Assembly: GCA_033763695.1 (NCBI GenBank)
Contig: JANRKB010000050.1
Span: forward strand, 124,001 to 188,000
Direction of reading: 5' to 3'
Source of the DNA: JANRKB01 sp033763695
GTDB taxonomy: Bacteria > Planctomycetota > Phycisphaerae > Phycisphaerales > UBA1924
Length of the DNA: 64,000 nt
Positions 53,394-61,650 of the stretch are shown here, piece after piece. Position 1 is the first letter of the stretch. Every line of letters begins with the position of its first letter. Made by a program: the position numbers and the translations under genes. Below the pieces are notes generated by a model. The model ran no database searches and was not told the origin of the DNA. It saw only the letters and a list, made by a program, of their open reading frames with translations.

Positions 53394-54146
53394 TCAGCGA
53401 CGACGACGCGCGGCGCCCATCCCAGCAAGCGTCAACAGAGCGAGACTCGCCGGTCCTGGCACCGTGCTGTACTGGAAGTTGCTGATGTACTGGTCGGCGT
53501 AGTTTCCGTAGTAGGAGCTTGCGGTGATCCCGACCGTGGCCGTCGGCCCAAGAACCGTCCCTGGGATATTGACGGCGTAGGTGTTCGACATGCTCGCGCC
53601 GGGATTGGTCTTGTCGGTGATGGTTTGCGTCAGAAACGACCCGTTGTAGCTCAGGGTGACGGTGAAAACGTGGCCGTTGCGGAAGTCCACCGTGCTCAGT
53701 GTCGCACCGCCACCCGTATTGCCGTTGGTGTAGAGGCCAACTTTGGGAGGCGAGGTCAGTTCCAGCGAGACGCCGACGCTGTTGGCGATTCCGCCGAACC
53801 CGTAACGTGATCCGCTTTGGCCGACCGCATCGCTGCCGCGCGCGTCATTTTGGACCACGAAGCAAAGGCCGAAAAGCCCGGTCGATACATTGAGGGCCTG
53901 ATAGTCAAACGACGCGACGAATGCCCCCACGCTCTGCTTGCTGGTGTGCCAGATCGCGCGGGCTTGGTCTTTGCTGGCGTTGCTGCTGGTCAGGCGCACC
54001 CAGTCCGGGCCAACGCCAACGGCGGAATCCGAGTCCGCCTGCTTGATCTTGAACGACGAGAAATCACCGAAGCCGGAGAAATCGGCCTGGGCGGTGGTGG
54101 CGGCGATGAGGAGCAGACCGGCGGCGGAGAGACGGCGGGTGGACAT
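53394..54146 (-). CDS. secreted L-type lectin-like protein with PEP-CTERM-type tail
   Basis: A 250-residue exported protein. Signal peptide RRLSAAGLLLIAATTAQA, then a beta-sandwich-like part (FSSFKIKQADSDSAVGVGPD, AIWHTSKQSVGAFVASFDYQ, NDARGSDAVG, GLYTNGNTGGG) that resembles legume-lectin-like bacterial domains. The end VPGPASLALLTLAGMGAARR is a PEP-CTERM-type sorting signal: Pro-rich cue, hydrophobic helix, Arg cluster. The longer frame upstream is not protein-like; the ATG at 54146 fits the signal peptide. A standalone LuxR-type gene lies upstream. Confidence 0.8.
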   Translation of the reverse strand: MSTRRLSAAGLLLIAATTAQADFSGFGDFSSFKIKQADSDSAVGVGPDWVRLTSSNASKDQARAIWHTSKQSVGAFVASFDYQALNVSTGLFGLCFVVQNDARGSDAVGQSGSRYGFGGIANSVGVSLELTSPPKVGLYTNGNTGGGATLSTVDFRNGHVFTVTLSYNGSFLTQTITDKTNPGASMSNTYAVNIPGTVLGPTATVGITASSYYGNYADQYISNFQYSTVPGPASLALLTLAGMGAARRRR

Positions 54147-54299
54147 GGGGTGTTCCAGTGTGACAAAGAACATGGCGAAGACCGGCGCACGCTGCGCCGG
54201 TCTGGTAACCAAACGATGCCACACGGCTGAAGAAACACCAGAGTGACGATGGATGACAGTGTTTGGGATGACAGCGTTCGGCATGACGCCGCAGCGATG

Positions 54300-54626
54300 T
54301 CATTCATTGCGATGACAGGATGGTGCCTCGCTGGCGCGGTTGGTCACCATCGCAAAGACTTTCAAGATGAAGCCGACCCGGTCACGCTCGCGGGCACGGA
54401 CGTAGATGCGATTCAAGTAGGTCCGGACGGTCGGAAGCCCGATGCCGAGATGCGTGGCGATCTCCTTGCCTTCGAGTCCGCGAAGCAGGAGTTCGGCGGT
54501 CTGGGCCAGCATCGGCGAGAGCTTGAGCTCGGAGACAATGGCGTGCCACGTTGCCGCGTCGAACGGCAGCGCCCGGATGGGCGGCGGAGTAGTGGTGCTG
54601 GCGCGGCGGTGCCGGGTGAGCGACAT
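54300..54626 (-). CDS. standalone LuxR-type HTH protein
   Basis: A 108-residue protein that is little more than a GerE/LuxR helix-turn-helix. LSPMLAQTAELLLRGLEGKE and IATHLGIGLPTVRTYLNRIY (about residues 37-76) are the recognition region; typical LuxR segments are LTPREREVL...GLSNKEIA...LS..TVK.H. No receiver or ligand domain. It is encoded upstream of the PEP-CTERM-like lectin on the same strand, 153 bp apart. Confidence 0.85.
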   Translation of the reverse strand: MSLTRHRRASTTTPPPIRALPFDAATWHAIVSELKLSPMLAQTAELLLRGLEGKEIATHLGIGLPTVRTYLNRIYVRARERDRVGFILKVFAMVTNRASEAPSCHRNE

Positions 54627-54998
54627 GGCGTGGCCCCATGAAAAAGGAGCGTCGAACCGTGGACGCTCCGGGAGCCCCCGCCAAGGGGCATGCAGGACGT
54701 ACCTCGGCCGACGCCCCTTTGCGGGGCGCGGCTACAAGGCACTGTTCCTGCATGTGAGAACTTGGCGGTTTTCCCGGAAGCAGTGGCTTGACGCTCGCGC
54801 GTCGTTCTGATTGTCGCCGGACTCCCGGCATGAGAACTGTACGTCAAATCCTCTCGACCGGGTTCCCGGTCGAACGGTCCAGGACCGAGAGGGTGTTTTG
54901 TGCTTCATGAGGACGAGGCGTTCAACAACCGGTCTCCTTCTCGCCTGCCCTTCTCTGTCCTGCCCGGCCCTTTCCTCCTCGGGCTATTCAGTCTGGCG
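54627..54998. other. gap with a hairpin-rich element
   Basis: 372 bp without a recognised gene. It has palindromic stretches near 54708-54731 (GACGCCCC...GGGGCG) and a long stem at about 54857-54893: CCTCTCG/CGAGAGG arms enclose a GACCGGG/CCCGGTC hairpin, followed by GTGTTTTG. It could be a plus-strand terminator or a structured RNA. Confidence 0.4.
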
Positions 54999-55202
54999 TC
55001 AGCGCCCGCGTTGGTCTCGGGCGGAGTGCTTCTGGTTCAACTGTCGGAGCAGTGGCTGCACGATCTGGAGCGCCGACGCGGCAGCCATTACGCCCATGCA
55101 CACCATCGCCACCTTGTTGAACGCGGCGGCGTTCTCCGGTGGCGCGATCCGCGCCATCTGTTGGGCCGTGGCGGCGACGTGCATCGGGGTGGGTGTGGTC
55201 AT
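54999..55202 (-). CDS. small single-helix membrane protein
   Basis: 67 codons from ATG 55202, preceded by a perfect AGGAGG ribosome site at 55207-55212. The protein has one hydrophobic helix, NKVAMVCMGVMAAASALQIV (about residues 28-47), with a Gln/Ala-rich N-terminus and a basic, polar C-terminus. Function unknown. It lies at the left end of the plasmid-like island, downstream of the ArdC-like gene. Confidence 0.6.
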   Translation of the reverse strand: MTTPTPMHVAATAQQMARIAPPENAAAFNKVAMVCMGVMAAASALQIVQPLLRQLNQKHSARDQRGR

Positions 55203-55323
55203 GCGTCCTCCTGAGTGAGATCGCACCCTACCACGCGATGGTCGTATGTCGTGTGACAGTTTCATGACAATGGCGAGCCGATTCAGAATGGCACACCGGC
55301 GGTTTCCCGCCGGCGGACCAGAT

Positions 55324-56181
55324 TCAGGCGGCTGCGACCTCGTGTGATTCACGCTGGAGTGTCGCGATGATGTCGGCGGCGACACGCTGGATGCGATCCA
55401 GCGAGGCGGCGAGCGTCTCGACCGCGTGCTCGGCTTCACGGTTGTACAGGTGGATGTAGTCGCTGGCGGCCGAGCCGGTCTGAAGGCCGATCGCCTGACA
55501 GACGACGAAGGCGACCGCTTCGGCTTCGGTCTCCCGCACGGTCTTGCTGGCCGGACGTTGCTCGCCACGATGCAGGAGTTCGTGGGCGAGTTCGTGGACG
55601 ATGACTGAGAACTCGTTGGCGGGTTCAAGGCCGGGACGGATGCTGATGCGCCCGCCGCGTGAGACGCCATCGGCACCCGGAGGAAGATCGCTGGAATCCA
55701 GCGTGATGCCACGTTTGGCGACCTGTTCTTTGATCGCAGCGAGATAGTGCCGAGGATCGCCCTCGACGCGGGTGGGCTCGGGGAGCGGCTGGCCGTCGGT
55801 CTGGGTCACGTCGAAGACGTAGACGCCGCGGAATCGCAGCGTGGGCTTGGATGGGCTGGATGGCGCTTGTCCGTCCGAGGGTTCCCGCGGCTCGATCTGG
55901 TCGTCGCTCTTGGGGCGGATGCTCATGGGGGCGATGATGACGATCCCCTTCTCGCCCTTCTTGACGAAGCGTCCCATCTGCTTCCAGGTGTTAAATCCCG
56001 CGACGTGTGACGCGTCGGGCATCTGTGAGAGGATGAGGAGGACGTTTCCAAAGCTGTAGCGGTGGAACTTGGCGAGCATCGAGAGGTATCGGGTGAGTTG
56101 TTCGCTCTCGCCGCTCTTGAGGGCGTCGGCGAGGGTTTCGAGTGCGTGGTCGGCGATCTTCTTGGCTTCTTCGGCTTTCAT
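55324..56181 (-). CDS. ardC: ArdC-like antirestriction/ImmA-IrrE metallopeptidase
   Basis: A 285-residue protein. Residues 10-150 match the ArdC N-terminal ssDNA-binding domain (LTRYLSMLAKFHRYSFGNVL, then QMPDASHVAGFNTWKQMGRF and VKKGEKGIVIIAPM). Residues 185-285 hold a metallopeptidase with SVIVHELAHELLHRGEQ (HExxH). ArdC proteins protect incoming plasmid DNA from restriction and are typical plasmid cargo. ATG at 56181. Confidence 0.85.
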   Translation of the reverse strand: MKAEEAKKIADHALETLADALKSGESEQLTRYLSMLAKFHRYSFGNVLLILSQMPDASHVAGFNTWKQMGRFVKKGEKGIVIIAPMSIRPKSDDQIEPREPSDGQAPSSPSKPTLRFRGVYVFDVTQTDGQPLPEPTRVEGDPRHYLAAIKEQVAKRGITLDSSDLPPGADGVSRGGRISIRPGLEPANEFSVIVHELAHELLHRGEQRPASKTVRETEAEAVAFVVCQAIGLQTGSAASDYIHLYNREAEHAVETLAASLDRIQRVAADIIATLQRESHEVAAA

Positions 56182-56883
56182 GTCTTTGCTCCGTTGCGGG
56201 TCCCGCGACGTGCGGCCCCTTCGCGAGGGACAGGGGCCACGCGCGGGTGCAATGGAGCGAGCGGAGCGGAGCCGTCAGAAGGTCGAAGGGCCAGCCCGCA
56301 GTACGTGCGGGCTGCACACCCGAATGACAGACCGAACCCGCAGCCTCTCTGGCGCGGGCGGCCTGCTTTGGCGGACGGGTCTGGCGTGAGGTGTGCAAGG
56401 ACCGCAGACCGGCAGTGCCCATGTGGCGGGCACGATGACGGCGGGAGCGGAGCGTCTGAAAGCCGATCTTGATGAGAGCTGACCGTGACTTCCGACCCTG
56501 ACCGCACTTCAGATTGGCAAGAACGGACGCCTTGACGAGATCGCCCGATGTCCACGCGAGATCGGCGGCGTGCGATCGACACCTCAGCAGCTGATCGGCG
56601 TGTACTTGTCTGGAGCGTCACTGGAACGCGGAATGCACCACGGCACGGGGTGACAAGCTCGAAGAGCGCAACACGCTCAGAATCGCCCTTTGCGTTCGAC
56701 CGTGACGGTGTTGCATCTAGGGCACAGTCGGATCAGTCACCTTCCTCTTCCCTGCATGCACTTCCTTGTCGCCACATGCACCGGCGACGAGGGCGCGGTG
56801 AACCTGTGGTCACGGTCCATCGTGCTTTCGCGTTTATGGTGTGCTGACACTTGCCACTCGATTTCGCGGCACTTCCGAACGTC
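56182..56883. other. gene-poor stretch upstream of ArdC-like gene
   Basis: About 700 bp without a credible gene. It may include the ArdC promoter on the minus strand. It contains several overlapping but weak open frames and an inverted repeat near 56700. It flanks the replication region. Confidence 0.3.
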
Positions 56884-57154
56884 TTATCCACAGGTCTGTT
56901 GATGCAGCGCCATCTTCAAAGCGATGGGGTGTCCTTGCCGGCCGTCGTGCCAGCGTGTTGGAAGCGCGCACGCCGTCCGGCGATTCCAGCAGGTGTATTC
57001 AGTAGAAGAAGGAAGAAGCCCTGGACCCGTTGGAAATCCTCGACACCCACCGTCAGAAAGAGTCGGCGAAGCGTCAGAGTTGGACGGCCTGCCGTCAGAA
57101 AGCACTTGCGCAACTGACGGTTCTGTGCCAGTCTCCTGTCTGTCAACCGACAGA
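56884..57154 (+). other. plasmid-type replication origin: DnaA box and 21-bp iterons
   Basis: TTATCCACA at 56884-56892 is a perfect DnaA box. CGTCAGA repeats occur at 57051, 57072 and 57093, exactly 21 bp apart, and the reverse CTGACG follows at 57114 with the same spacing. TCTGTC aacc GACAGA (57139-57154) is an inverted repeat just before the initiator gene. This is the layout of an iteron-controlled plasmid origin. Confidence 0.72.
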
Positions 57155-57168
57155 AACGGAGCCTCAAA

Positions 57169-57921
57169 TTGTCGACCGAACGTCCAAACCCCCTCGTGCT
57201 GACGGACGCCGAAGCGCCCGCGGGCACACACGATCCGCAATCTTCACCCAGCACGCTGGCGACCCCTGCCAAGGACGCCGCCGCGGTGACGGTCCTGCAT
57301 GCCAACCAGATCACCACCAAGCGTGGCTTTCCGATCTATCGCACCAACCCAAGCGTGCCCAGCACGCGCGAGGTGGCAACAAGGACACGGCGCTACCACG
57401 TCCCCGGTGGCAAAGCCGCGGTCATCATCGATCATTCCAGCGGTGAGATCAAGGGGATTGGCGGCATGGGCTTCTGGTGGGAAGAGGAAGTGGACACCAC
57501 CCGCTTCGTCAAGCTGTTTCTTGACGGGATTCGACAGGCCGCGGGTCTTTCCAAGCGCGGAATGCAGGTGTTCGAGCTCGTCTACCACCAGATGCGTGAG
57601 AATCCGGGTTCGGACGAGATCAAGCTCAACCCCTACGTCGCGCACGATCACGGGATCGCGGAGCGCACCTACCAGCGCGGCGTCCGCGAACTTCTGGAGA
57701 AGGAGTTTCTGTACCGAAGCACCAGCGACGGTGTGTACTTCGTGAACATCCGCTACATGTTCAACGGCGATCGACTGGCATTCGTGAAGACCTACCACCT
57801 CAAGGACACCCCCTCGCCCCGGAACACCCAGCAGCACGAGTTGCCTCTGGCTCCCGCGTCTGCTGGGGCCGGGGCCGGGGCTGAACAGAATCTAGGTTCC
57901 AACGAGCACGACGCGTCGTAA
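57169..57921 (+). CDS. RepL-like plasmid replication initiator
   Basis: A 250-residue protein from TTG 57169 (GGAG ribosome site 8 bases before). The N-terminal 70 residues are low-complexity. The core (VDTTRFVKLFLDGIRQAAGL and SKRGMQVFELVYHQM) plus a winged helix (HGIAERTYQRGVRELLEKEF, GVYFVNIRYMFNGDRLAFVK) fits the RepL family, whose members start rolling or theta plasmid replication. It lies directly after the iterons. The C-terminus is Ala/Gly-rich. Confidence 0.65.
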   Translation: MSTERPNPLVLTDAEAPAGTHDPQSSPSTLATPAKDAAAVTVLHANQITTKRGFPIYRTNPSVPSTREVATRTRRYHVPGGKAAVIIDHSSGEIKGIGGMGFWWEEEVDTTRFVKLFLDGIRQAAGLSKRGMQVFELVYHQMRENPGSDEIKLNPYVAHDHGIAERTYQRGVRELLEKEFLYRSTSDGVYFVNIRYMFNGDRLAFVKTYHLKDTPSPRNTQQHELPLAPASAGAGAGAEQNLGSNEHDAS

Positions 57922-57940
57922 CCACGACGATGCGGCAGGT

Positions 57941-57970
57941 CGTGTCGTCGTGCGCACGACTTGCCGTGTC
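57941..57970. repeat. 30-bp flanking repeat, copy 1
   Basis: CGTGTCGTCGTGCGCACGAC then TTGCCGTGTC. Contains the 14-bp palindrome GTCGTGCGCACGAC (57947-57960). A second copy (25 of 30 identical) lies at 59223-59252 on the other side of the partition operon. Confidence 0.7.
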
Positions 57971-58030
57971 CACCTGGGCTTTTCGTGTCCGCTCACACGA
58001 AGACGAGCTGGGCTTACGACCACGCGGTTG

Positions 58031-58303
58031 CTACGTCTCGCTGTCTCTGATTGCGTCAGACAAGGACGGGTGCGACTGATCGGAGGGTTCTTCTGGAAAT
58101 CTCTGCATCAAGAGGTCGCGAATCACGTCGGCCATGATGACATCGTCGAGGACGCACCGGGTCTTCATGCGGCGATGCAGACTCAGAGGCACGTCGATGG
58201 TCAGTCGCTTGGTCGGCTCGGCCTGCGGTTTGCCCGCGACCCACTGATCAAAACTTTGGCCGCTGCGGGCGGCAGGCTTGGCTGCGAAGTTCACCTTCTT
58301 CAT
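58031..58303 (-). CDS. ParG-like ribbon-helix-helix partition protein
   Basis: A 90-residue protein. The start is basic, then PTKRLTIDVPLSLHRRMKTR (about residues 30-49) is a beta-strand plus helix of the ribbon-helix-helix type; DVIMADVIRDLLMQRF the second helix. ParG-type partners bind the centromere and stimulate the ParA ATPase. Its ATG overlaps the parA stop by four bases. The tail is acidic and polar. Confidence 0.7.
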   Translation of the reverse strand: MKKVNFAAKPAARSGQSFDQWVAGKPQAEPTKRLTIDVPLSLHRRMKTRCVLDDVIMADVIRDLLMQRFPEEPSDQSHPSLSDAIRDSET

Positions 58304-58986
58304 GCAACAACCTTGGCGGTTCGGCCAGCCTCGACCGCTCCCCTCGCTTGAGGTGAATCAAACTGGCCAAGGAGTTCATCGACGATCGCCTCGATCTCAC
58401 GGGCCGAGGCACCATTGGGATCGGTCTCCAGCACGGTGCGGCCTTGGGCTGCCGATTCGGCGAGGGCCACGCGCTGACAGATCGCCGCCTTGAGCGCGGG
58501 GACCGGATACGCCGCCAGTGCCTCCACCACATCGCGACCGAGCGCGGTATTGACGATGCGCCGGTTGATGGCAAACACGGCCTTCAGACCCGGGCGGTAG
58601 ATCGCCGTCTCTGCGAACATGTCCACGATCTCTTTGGCCGCCCACACGTCGTAGGGCGACGGCTGGACCGGAATAACGATCAGGTCGCTCGCGCCCATCG
58701 CTGACCTGGCCACGTCATAGACCCTCGGTGGACCGTCGATGATGACATACTCGCATCCGCGTGCGAGGGCTGGGAGTTCTTTGTGAATGGATGGCCTAGG
58801 CAATCCTGCGACCGGGAAGCGTGGTTCGCCGTCACGGGCCGAGGCCCAGTCAAGGGCGGAGCCCTGCGGATCAGCGTCGATGAGCATGGTGCGGTGCCCC
58901 CGCCGCGAGAGTGAATCGGCAACATGCACGGCCAGCGTGGTCTTGCCGACGCCGCCCTTTTGATTCAGAAACCCGATCACTCGCAT
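58300..58986 (-). CDS. parA: ParA family partition ATPase
   Basis: A 228-residue ATPase of the short (type Ib) ParA form, without N-terminal HTH. LNQKGGVGKTTLAVHVADSL (residues 7-26) is the deviant Walker A, MLIDADPQGSALDWA (about 34-48) Walker A', YVIIDGPPRVYDVARSAM Walker B. It moves or positions plasmid copies with the ParG-like partner encoded by the overlapping gene. First gene of the partition operon. Confidence 0.92.
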   Translation of the reverse strand: MRVIGFLNQKGGVGKTTLAVHVADSLSRRGHRTMLIDADPQGSALDWASARDGEPRFPVAGLPRPSIHKELPALARGCEYVIIDGPPRVYDVARSAMGASDLIVIPVQPSPYDVWAAKEIVDMFAETAIYRPGLKAVFAINRRIVNTALGRDVVEALAAYPVPALKAAICQRVALAESAAQGRTVLETDPNGASAREIEAIVDELLGQFDSPQARGAVEAGRTAKVVA

Positions 58987-59039
58987 GCTGCTGTACTTCC
59001 CCTGAGTTTGGTGTTTTGGCTTGATGCCTCAGCATCATC

Positions 59040-59260
59040 GTGAAGCCGATCCTGCGACGGAACGCCGATGCGCTGACACGATTCCACGGCTATCAGACGA
59101 AACGGCAAACGTCAAGCACGATGATGCGACGCTGCGACGAGGCGCATCGTCGGCCTTGCGATTCGTCGTTGGTGCATTGATGCGCTGATACGGCTGTGCG
59201 GTGGCACGAAACGCAGCTGCGCCGTGTCGTCGTGTGTACGACGAGCCGTATCGTCGACAA
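59040..59260. promoter_or_regulatory. putative partition site (centromere) upstream of parA
   Basis: Direct repeats GATGCGCTGACACG (59067-59080) and GATGCGCTGATACG (59179-59192), inverted GATGCG/CGCATC pairs and many CGTCG/CGACG motifs are packed into 220 bp upstream of parA. Partition sites of parA-parG operons usually lie just upstream of parA. The assignment is inference. Confidence 0.45.
59223..59252. repeat. 30-bp flanking repeat, copy 2
   Basis: CGTGTCGTCGTGTGTACGAC then GAGCCGTATC, 25 of 30 identical to the copy at 57941-57970. A shortened inverted relative (CGTGTCGTCGTAAACACGTC on the minus strand) lies at about 60029-60051. Confidence 0.65.
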
Positions 59261-59293
59261 ATCGCATTGTTGTTCTCCCACCCGCCCGCGGAT

Positions 59294-59563
59294 CTACCTC
59301 CAGAGCAGACCGAGCACCTTCAGGAGCTTACAGATCACCTCCGCCGTAATGATGAGGTCACGACCAGTTTGGGAGAGCAGCCATTTTCCGAGACGCTGCC
59401 CCGCGCTCGCGGATGTCCACACAATTGATGTGATCCAATCGTGCCAATCTTCGGGATAGCTCGCGATGTGCATCCCCGGCGCGTCAGCACCTTTGGTTGG
59501 CGTGTCACTCTCAGCCAACGGGTCCGGGACTTGTGCGTTCAGAAGCCTTGAAATCACGCTCAT
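59294..59563 (-). CDS. small hypothetical protein
   Basis: An 89-residue frame from ATG 59563. The start MSVISRLLNAQVPDP is helical, the middle polar with GMHIASYPEDWHDWITSIVW, and the C-terminus hydrophobic (DLIITAEVICKLLKVLGLLW), so it may associate with the membrane. No family. Probability of a real gene is moderate because no clear ribosome site was seen. Confidence 0.4.
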   Translation of the reverse strand: MSVISRLLNAQVPDPLAESDTPTKGADAPGMHIASYPEDWHDWITSIVWTSASAGQRLGKWLLSQTGRDLIITAEVICKLLKVLGLLWR

Positions 59564-59585
59564 GTCAGGTTCGGTCTTGCTCTGC

Positions 59586-59706
59586 ACGGGTAACTCCCGT
59601 CAACGCTTGCGGACCCGTTCCAAACGCTTGGAATGCGGACCCCGGTTGACCGGCAGTCAAGTCCCGAGCGACGGTTGCGCCGTTGTCCCCCCGCCCGGGG
59701 TGGGCG
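59586..59706. repeat. run of five short stem-loops
   Basis: Successive perfect hairpins: ACGGG/CCCGT (59586-59600), TTCCAA/TTGGAA (59618-59633), CCGG/CCGG (59642-59653), ACGG/CCGT (59671-59683) and CGCCC/GGGCG (59692-59706), spaced 21-32 bp start to start. They could be a structured RNA, an oriT, or a single-strand origin. No gene is read through them. Confidence 0.5.
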
Positions 59707-60330
59707 CAATGATCCACGACACCCGGGATTTGCAATCGGGCTCTCTCGCGCATCGTGCCTTTGCAGACGCCCCAGGAACAGACTTCTGCACGTCAAGCCG
59801 GTCGATTCAGGCCTGCCGACGGCGAACAGGCCGGGTTTGACACATGGGCCGGGACACTGTTCATCCGGGTAGCGTCGTTGCGGTGTCCAAGACCTGCCTC
59901 CTCGAACAATCGGGAGCGCGAGGACTCTGACCTGCCTATGGCGTCATCACGTCGATTCATCGCGGCAAAGGGCGAGGGGGCCTCAGTAGGTGTCCGTCGT
60001 ACCCTCAGCGCACCGATGAATCGCATCGACGTGTTTACGACGACACGACCGAGCCAAGAGAGGAACACGCGGCGCTCCAGGTTGCCACGCGCCCTGTCGT
60101 CAGACCGCCAAAGCACCGCTTAGGGGAGACGTCTGTAGAAACCAACTGGATCGACTTCAGCGAGTTCATGGACACTCGACTGGGCCCAAACGAGAAGACG
60201 CACTTCGCAGGGGGAGTCTGAACTGAACATCCGATGCGAGCGTCGAGAGCTCGCACCACGCGGCGGCGGTCATCAGAGTTTCTTTACCGAGCGAAACGTC
60301 GTAGAGAGATGGCTACGGGGGAGAACCGAC
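59707..60330. other. gap with no recognised gene
   Basis: About 620 bp. Open frames lack ribosome sites and family features. The inverted relative of the 30-bp repeat is at about 60029-60051. Nothing else seen. Confidence 0.25.
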
Positions 60331-60370
60331 CAAAAACAACGCCACCCGGGGAGAGCGTCCGGGTGGCGTT
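60331..60370 (-). terminator. strong Rho-independent terminator, minus strand
   Basis: Perfect 12-bp stem AACGCCACCCGG / CCGGGTGGCGTT with a 9-base loop (GGAGAGCGT on plus), followed on the minus strand by GTTTTTG. It ends the minus-strand unit of small genes at 60416-61417. Confidence 0.85.
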
Positions 60371-60415
60371 GAGCGTCTCGCGAACTGGTGTGGTGTCAGG
60401 CAAATGCCCATCGAA

Positions 60416-60594
60416 TCATGCGTTTCTCCTTGAAAGTGCGTCGAACATGATCTTGCCGAACAGGTTGATGGCCTTTTCGTTGGCTGGATCGGCATCTATC
60501 CAGCGATTCACGGCCAGAATGAGTGTGTCGATGTCTGGACTCTTCGAGACCTCCTCGGAGATCCCGCAGATCGCGCGGGTTAAAGACCCGCGCC
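60416..60594 (-). pseudogene. remnant paralogue of the protein at 61130
   Basis: In a different frame from the valine-rich gene and without a start codon, the minus strand encodes ISEEVSKSPDIDTLILAVNR then AINLFGKIMFDALSRRN. This matches ISERIAKEPSQDTLLLAVSE and SINRFGKILFDAIERR of the protein at 61130-61417. It overlaps the 3' end of the valine-rich gene, whose stop codon lies in a GCGCGGGT/ACCCGCGC hairpin. Either a truncated copy or a frameshifted C-terminus. Confidence 0.55.
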
Positions 60595-60978
60595 GTTGAC
60601 TCCCGACGGGGAGGCTCGTTCTGGCCGATTCATTTTTCCCGGGGACACCTGCCCATTCTGGACGGAGTTCCCGCCAACGCCCGTCACCGAGTCGACCTGA
60701 TCGGCGACGAATTGTGTCACCACAACACCATTCACGACCGGAACGGACACCACGACCGTTCCCACGCAAGCGTTGTTGACGCACACCGGCACCTTTGAGC
60801 CGACGACATCCAGCACACTGACATCGCAGTCTTCGTCCACGGCCACAACCGTCACAGCACACCCATCCACGACCTCCTGGCCGACCACCACGCCGTTGAC
60901 GGGACCGACCTTCACGCTGTTCTCCATTGCCCAGTTCACACCGACAACCCGCACGACGACGACGTTGCTGACTGCCAT
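60580..60978 (-). CDS. valine-rich beta protein
   Basis: A 132-residue protein with a strong ribosome site (AAGGAG, 9 bases before ATG 60978). About a quarter of residues are Val, with repeated Gly turns: MAVSNVVVVRVVGVNWAMEN, VGPVNGVVVGQEVVDGCAV, VVDGCAVTVVAVDEDCDVS, VCVNNACVGTVVVSVPVVNG. It looks like short beta strands and turns, with four or more Cys. No signal peptide. Its 3' end overlaps the remnant paralogue. Unknown function. Confidence 0.65.
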   Translation of the reverse strand: MAVSNVVVVRVVGVNWAMENSVKVGPVNGVVVGQEVVDGCAVTVVAVDEDCDVSVLDVVGSKVPVCVNNACVGTVVVSVPVVNGVVVTQFVADQVDSVTGVGGNSVQNGQVSPGKMNRPERASPSGVNGAGL

Positions 60979-61080
60979 GACAAGAACTCCTTGAGAGATC
61001 CAACCAGTTTGGGCTTACCACGCTTGGTCGCCCTGACGGAGGATCAATCGTCGATGGAGTCGCGCTGTGCGTGCTTCAAT

Positions 61081-61104
61081 GAAAAAATCCCTTTCGGGAT
61101 TTCG
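61081..61104 (-). terminator. Rho-independent terminator, minus strand
   Basis: AAATCCC (61085-61091), TTTC loop and GGGATTT (61096-61102) form a perfect stem, followed on the minus strand by six T. It ends the gene at 61130-61417. Confidence 0.8.
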
Positions 61105-61129
61105 GGATGATCCGGGTTCACAAACTTGC

Positions 61130-61417
61130 TCACCGCGATGCGGATCGACCGAGGACATCCCGCACCGCATTATCGATGGCCTTGCTGATGTCGTCGGGCA
61201 GCTTTGGCTCACCACGACGCTCTATGGCATCGAAAAGAATCTTTCCAAAGCGGTTGATGCTTTTGGCGTCTGCGCCGGGACGATCGGCCTCTTCAGAGAC
61301 CGCCAAGAGCAAGGTGTCTTGAGACGGTTCCTTGGCAATGCGCTCACTAATGCGTTCGAGTGCCTGAGCGAGCGGACTGATAGTCCGCGAATGCTTGGAT
61401 TTTTTCGACTTGTCCAT
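61130..61417 (-). CDS. small helical protein, paralogue of the remnant at 60416
   Basis: A 95-residue protein from ATG 61417 (GGGAGG ribosome site 8 bases before). Basic start (MDKSKKSKHSR), then ISPLAQALERISERIAKEPS, QDTLLLAVSEEADRPGADAK and SINRFGKILFDAIERRGEPK. The middle part matches the remnant at 60416. No family. Its own terminator follows at 61081-61104, so it and the valine-rich gene form separate transcripts or a partly read-through unit. Confidence 0.65.
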   Translation of the reverse strand: MDKSKKSKHSRTISPLAQALERISERIAKEPSQDTLLLAVSEEADRPGADAKSINRFGKILFDAIERRGEPKLPDDISKAIDNAVRDVLGRSASR

Positions 61418-61650
61418 GGCGATGCCTCCCACTGTTGATACGGCAGAGCTCTTGGACATCGGATACCTCCAGAAAGACGTTCGATCCACCGCCGAGATTC
61501 AGCAATCGGAGTGCCAGAAGCGCAATCTTTGGCGGGTGTGCCGGTACAGGCTACACAGCCGGAAGTCCGGATGTCAAAAAGACAGCCGCCCCCCTGTTCT
61601 GGCAGATGGGGCGGGCAGAGTCAAGCGAGTTTGCGATGATTGCTAGCGAC
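61418..61650. other. gap between two minus-strand genes
   Basis: 233 bp with no gene; must contain the promoter of the 95-residue protein gene if it is not read from the sigma-like gene upstream. Confidence 0.3.

Noticed and set aside
59690..59770. tRNA-Cys-like ATTTGCAAT loop near 59731
   Set aside because: Only a GCA-like loop and a partial acceptor match were found. The anticodon stem has a mismatch, the T-arm motif is absent, and the proposed ends do not pair well.
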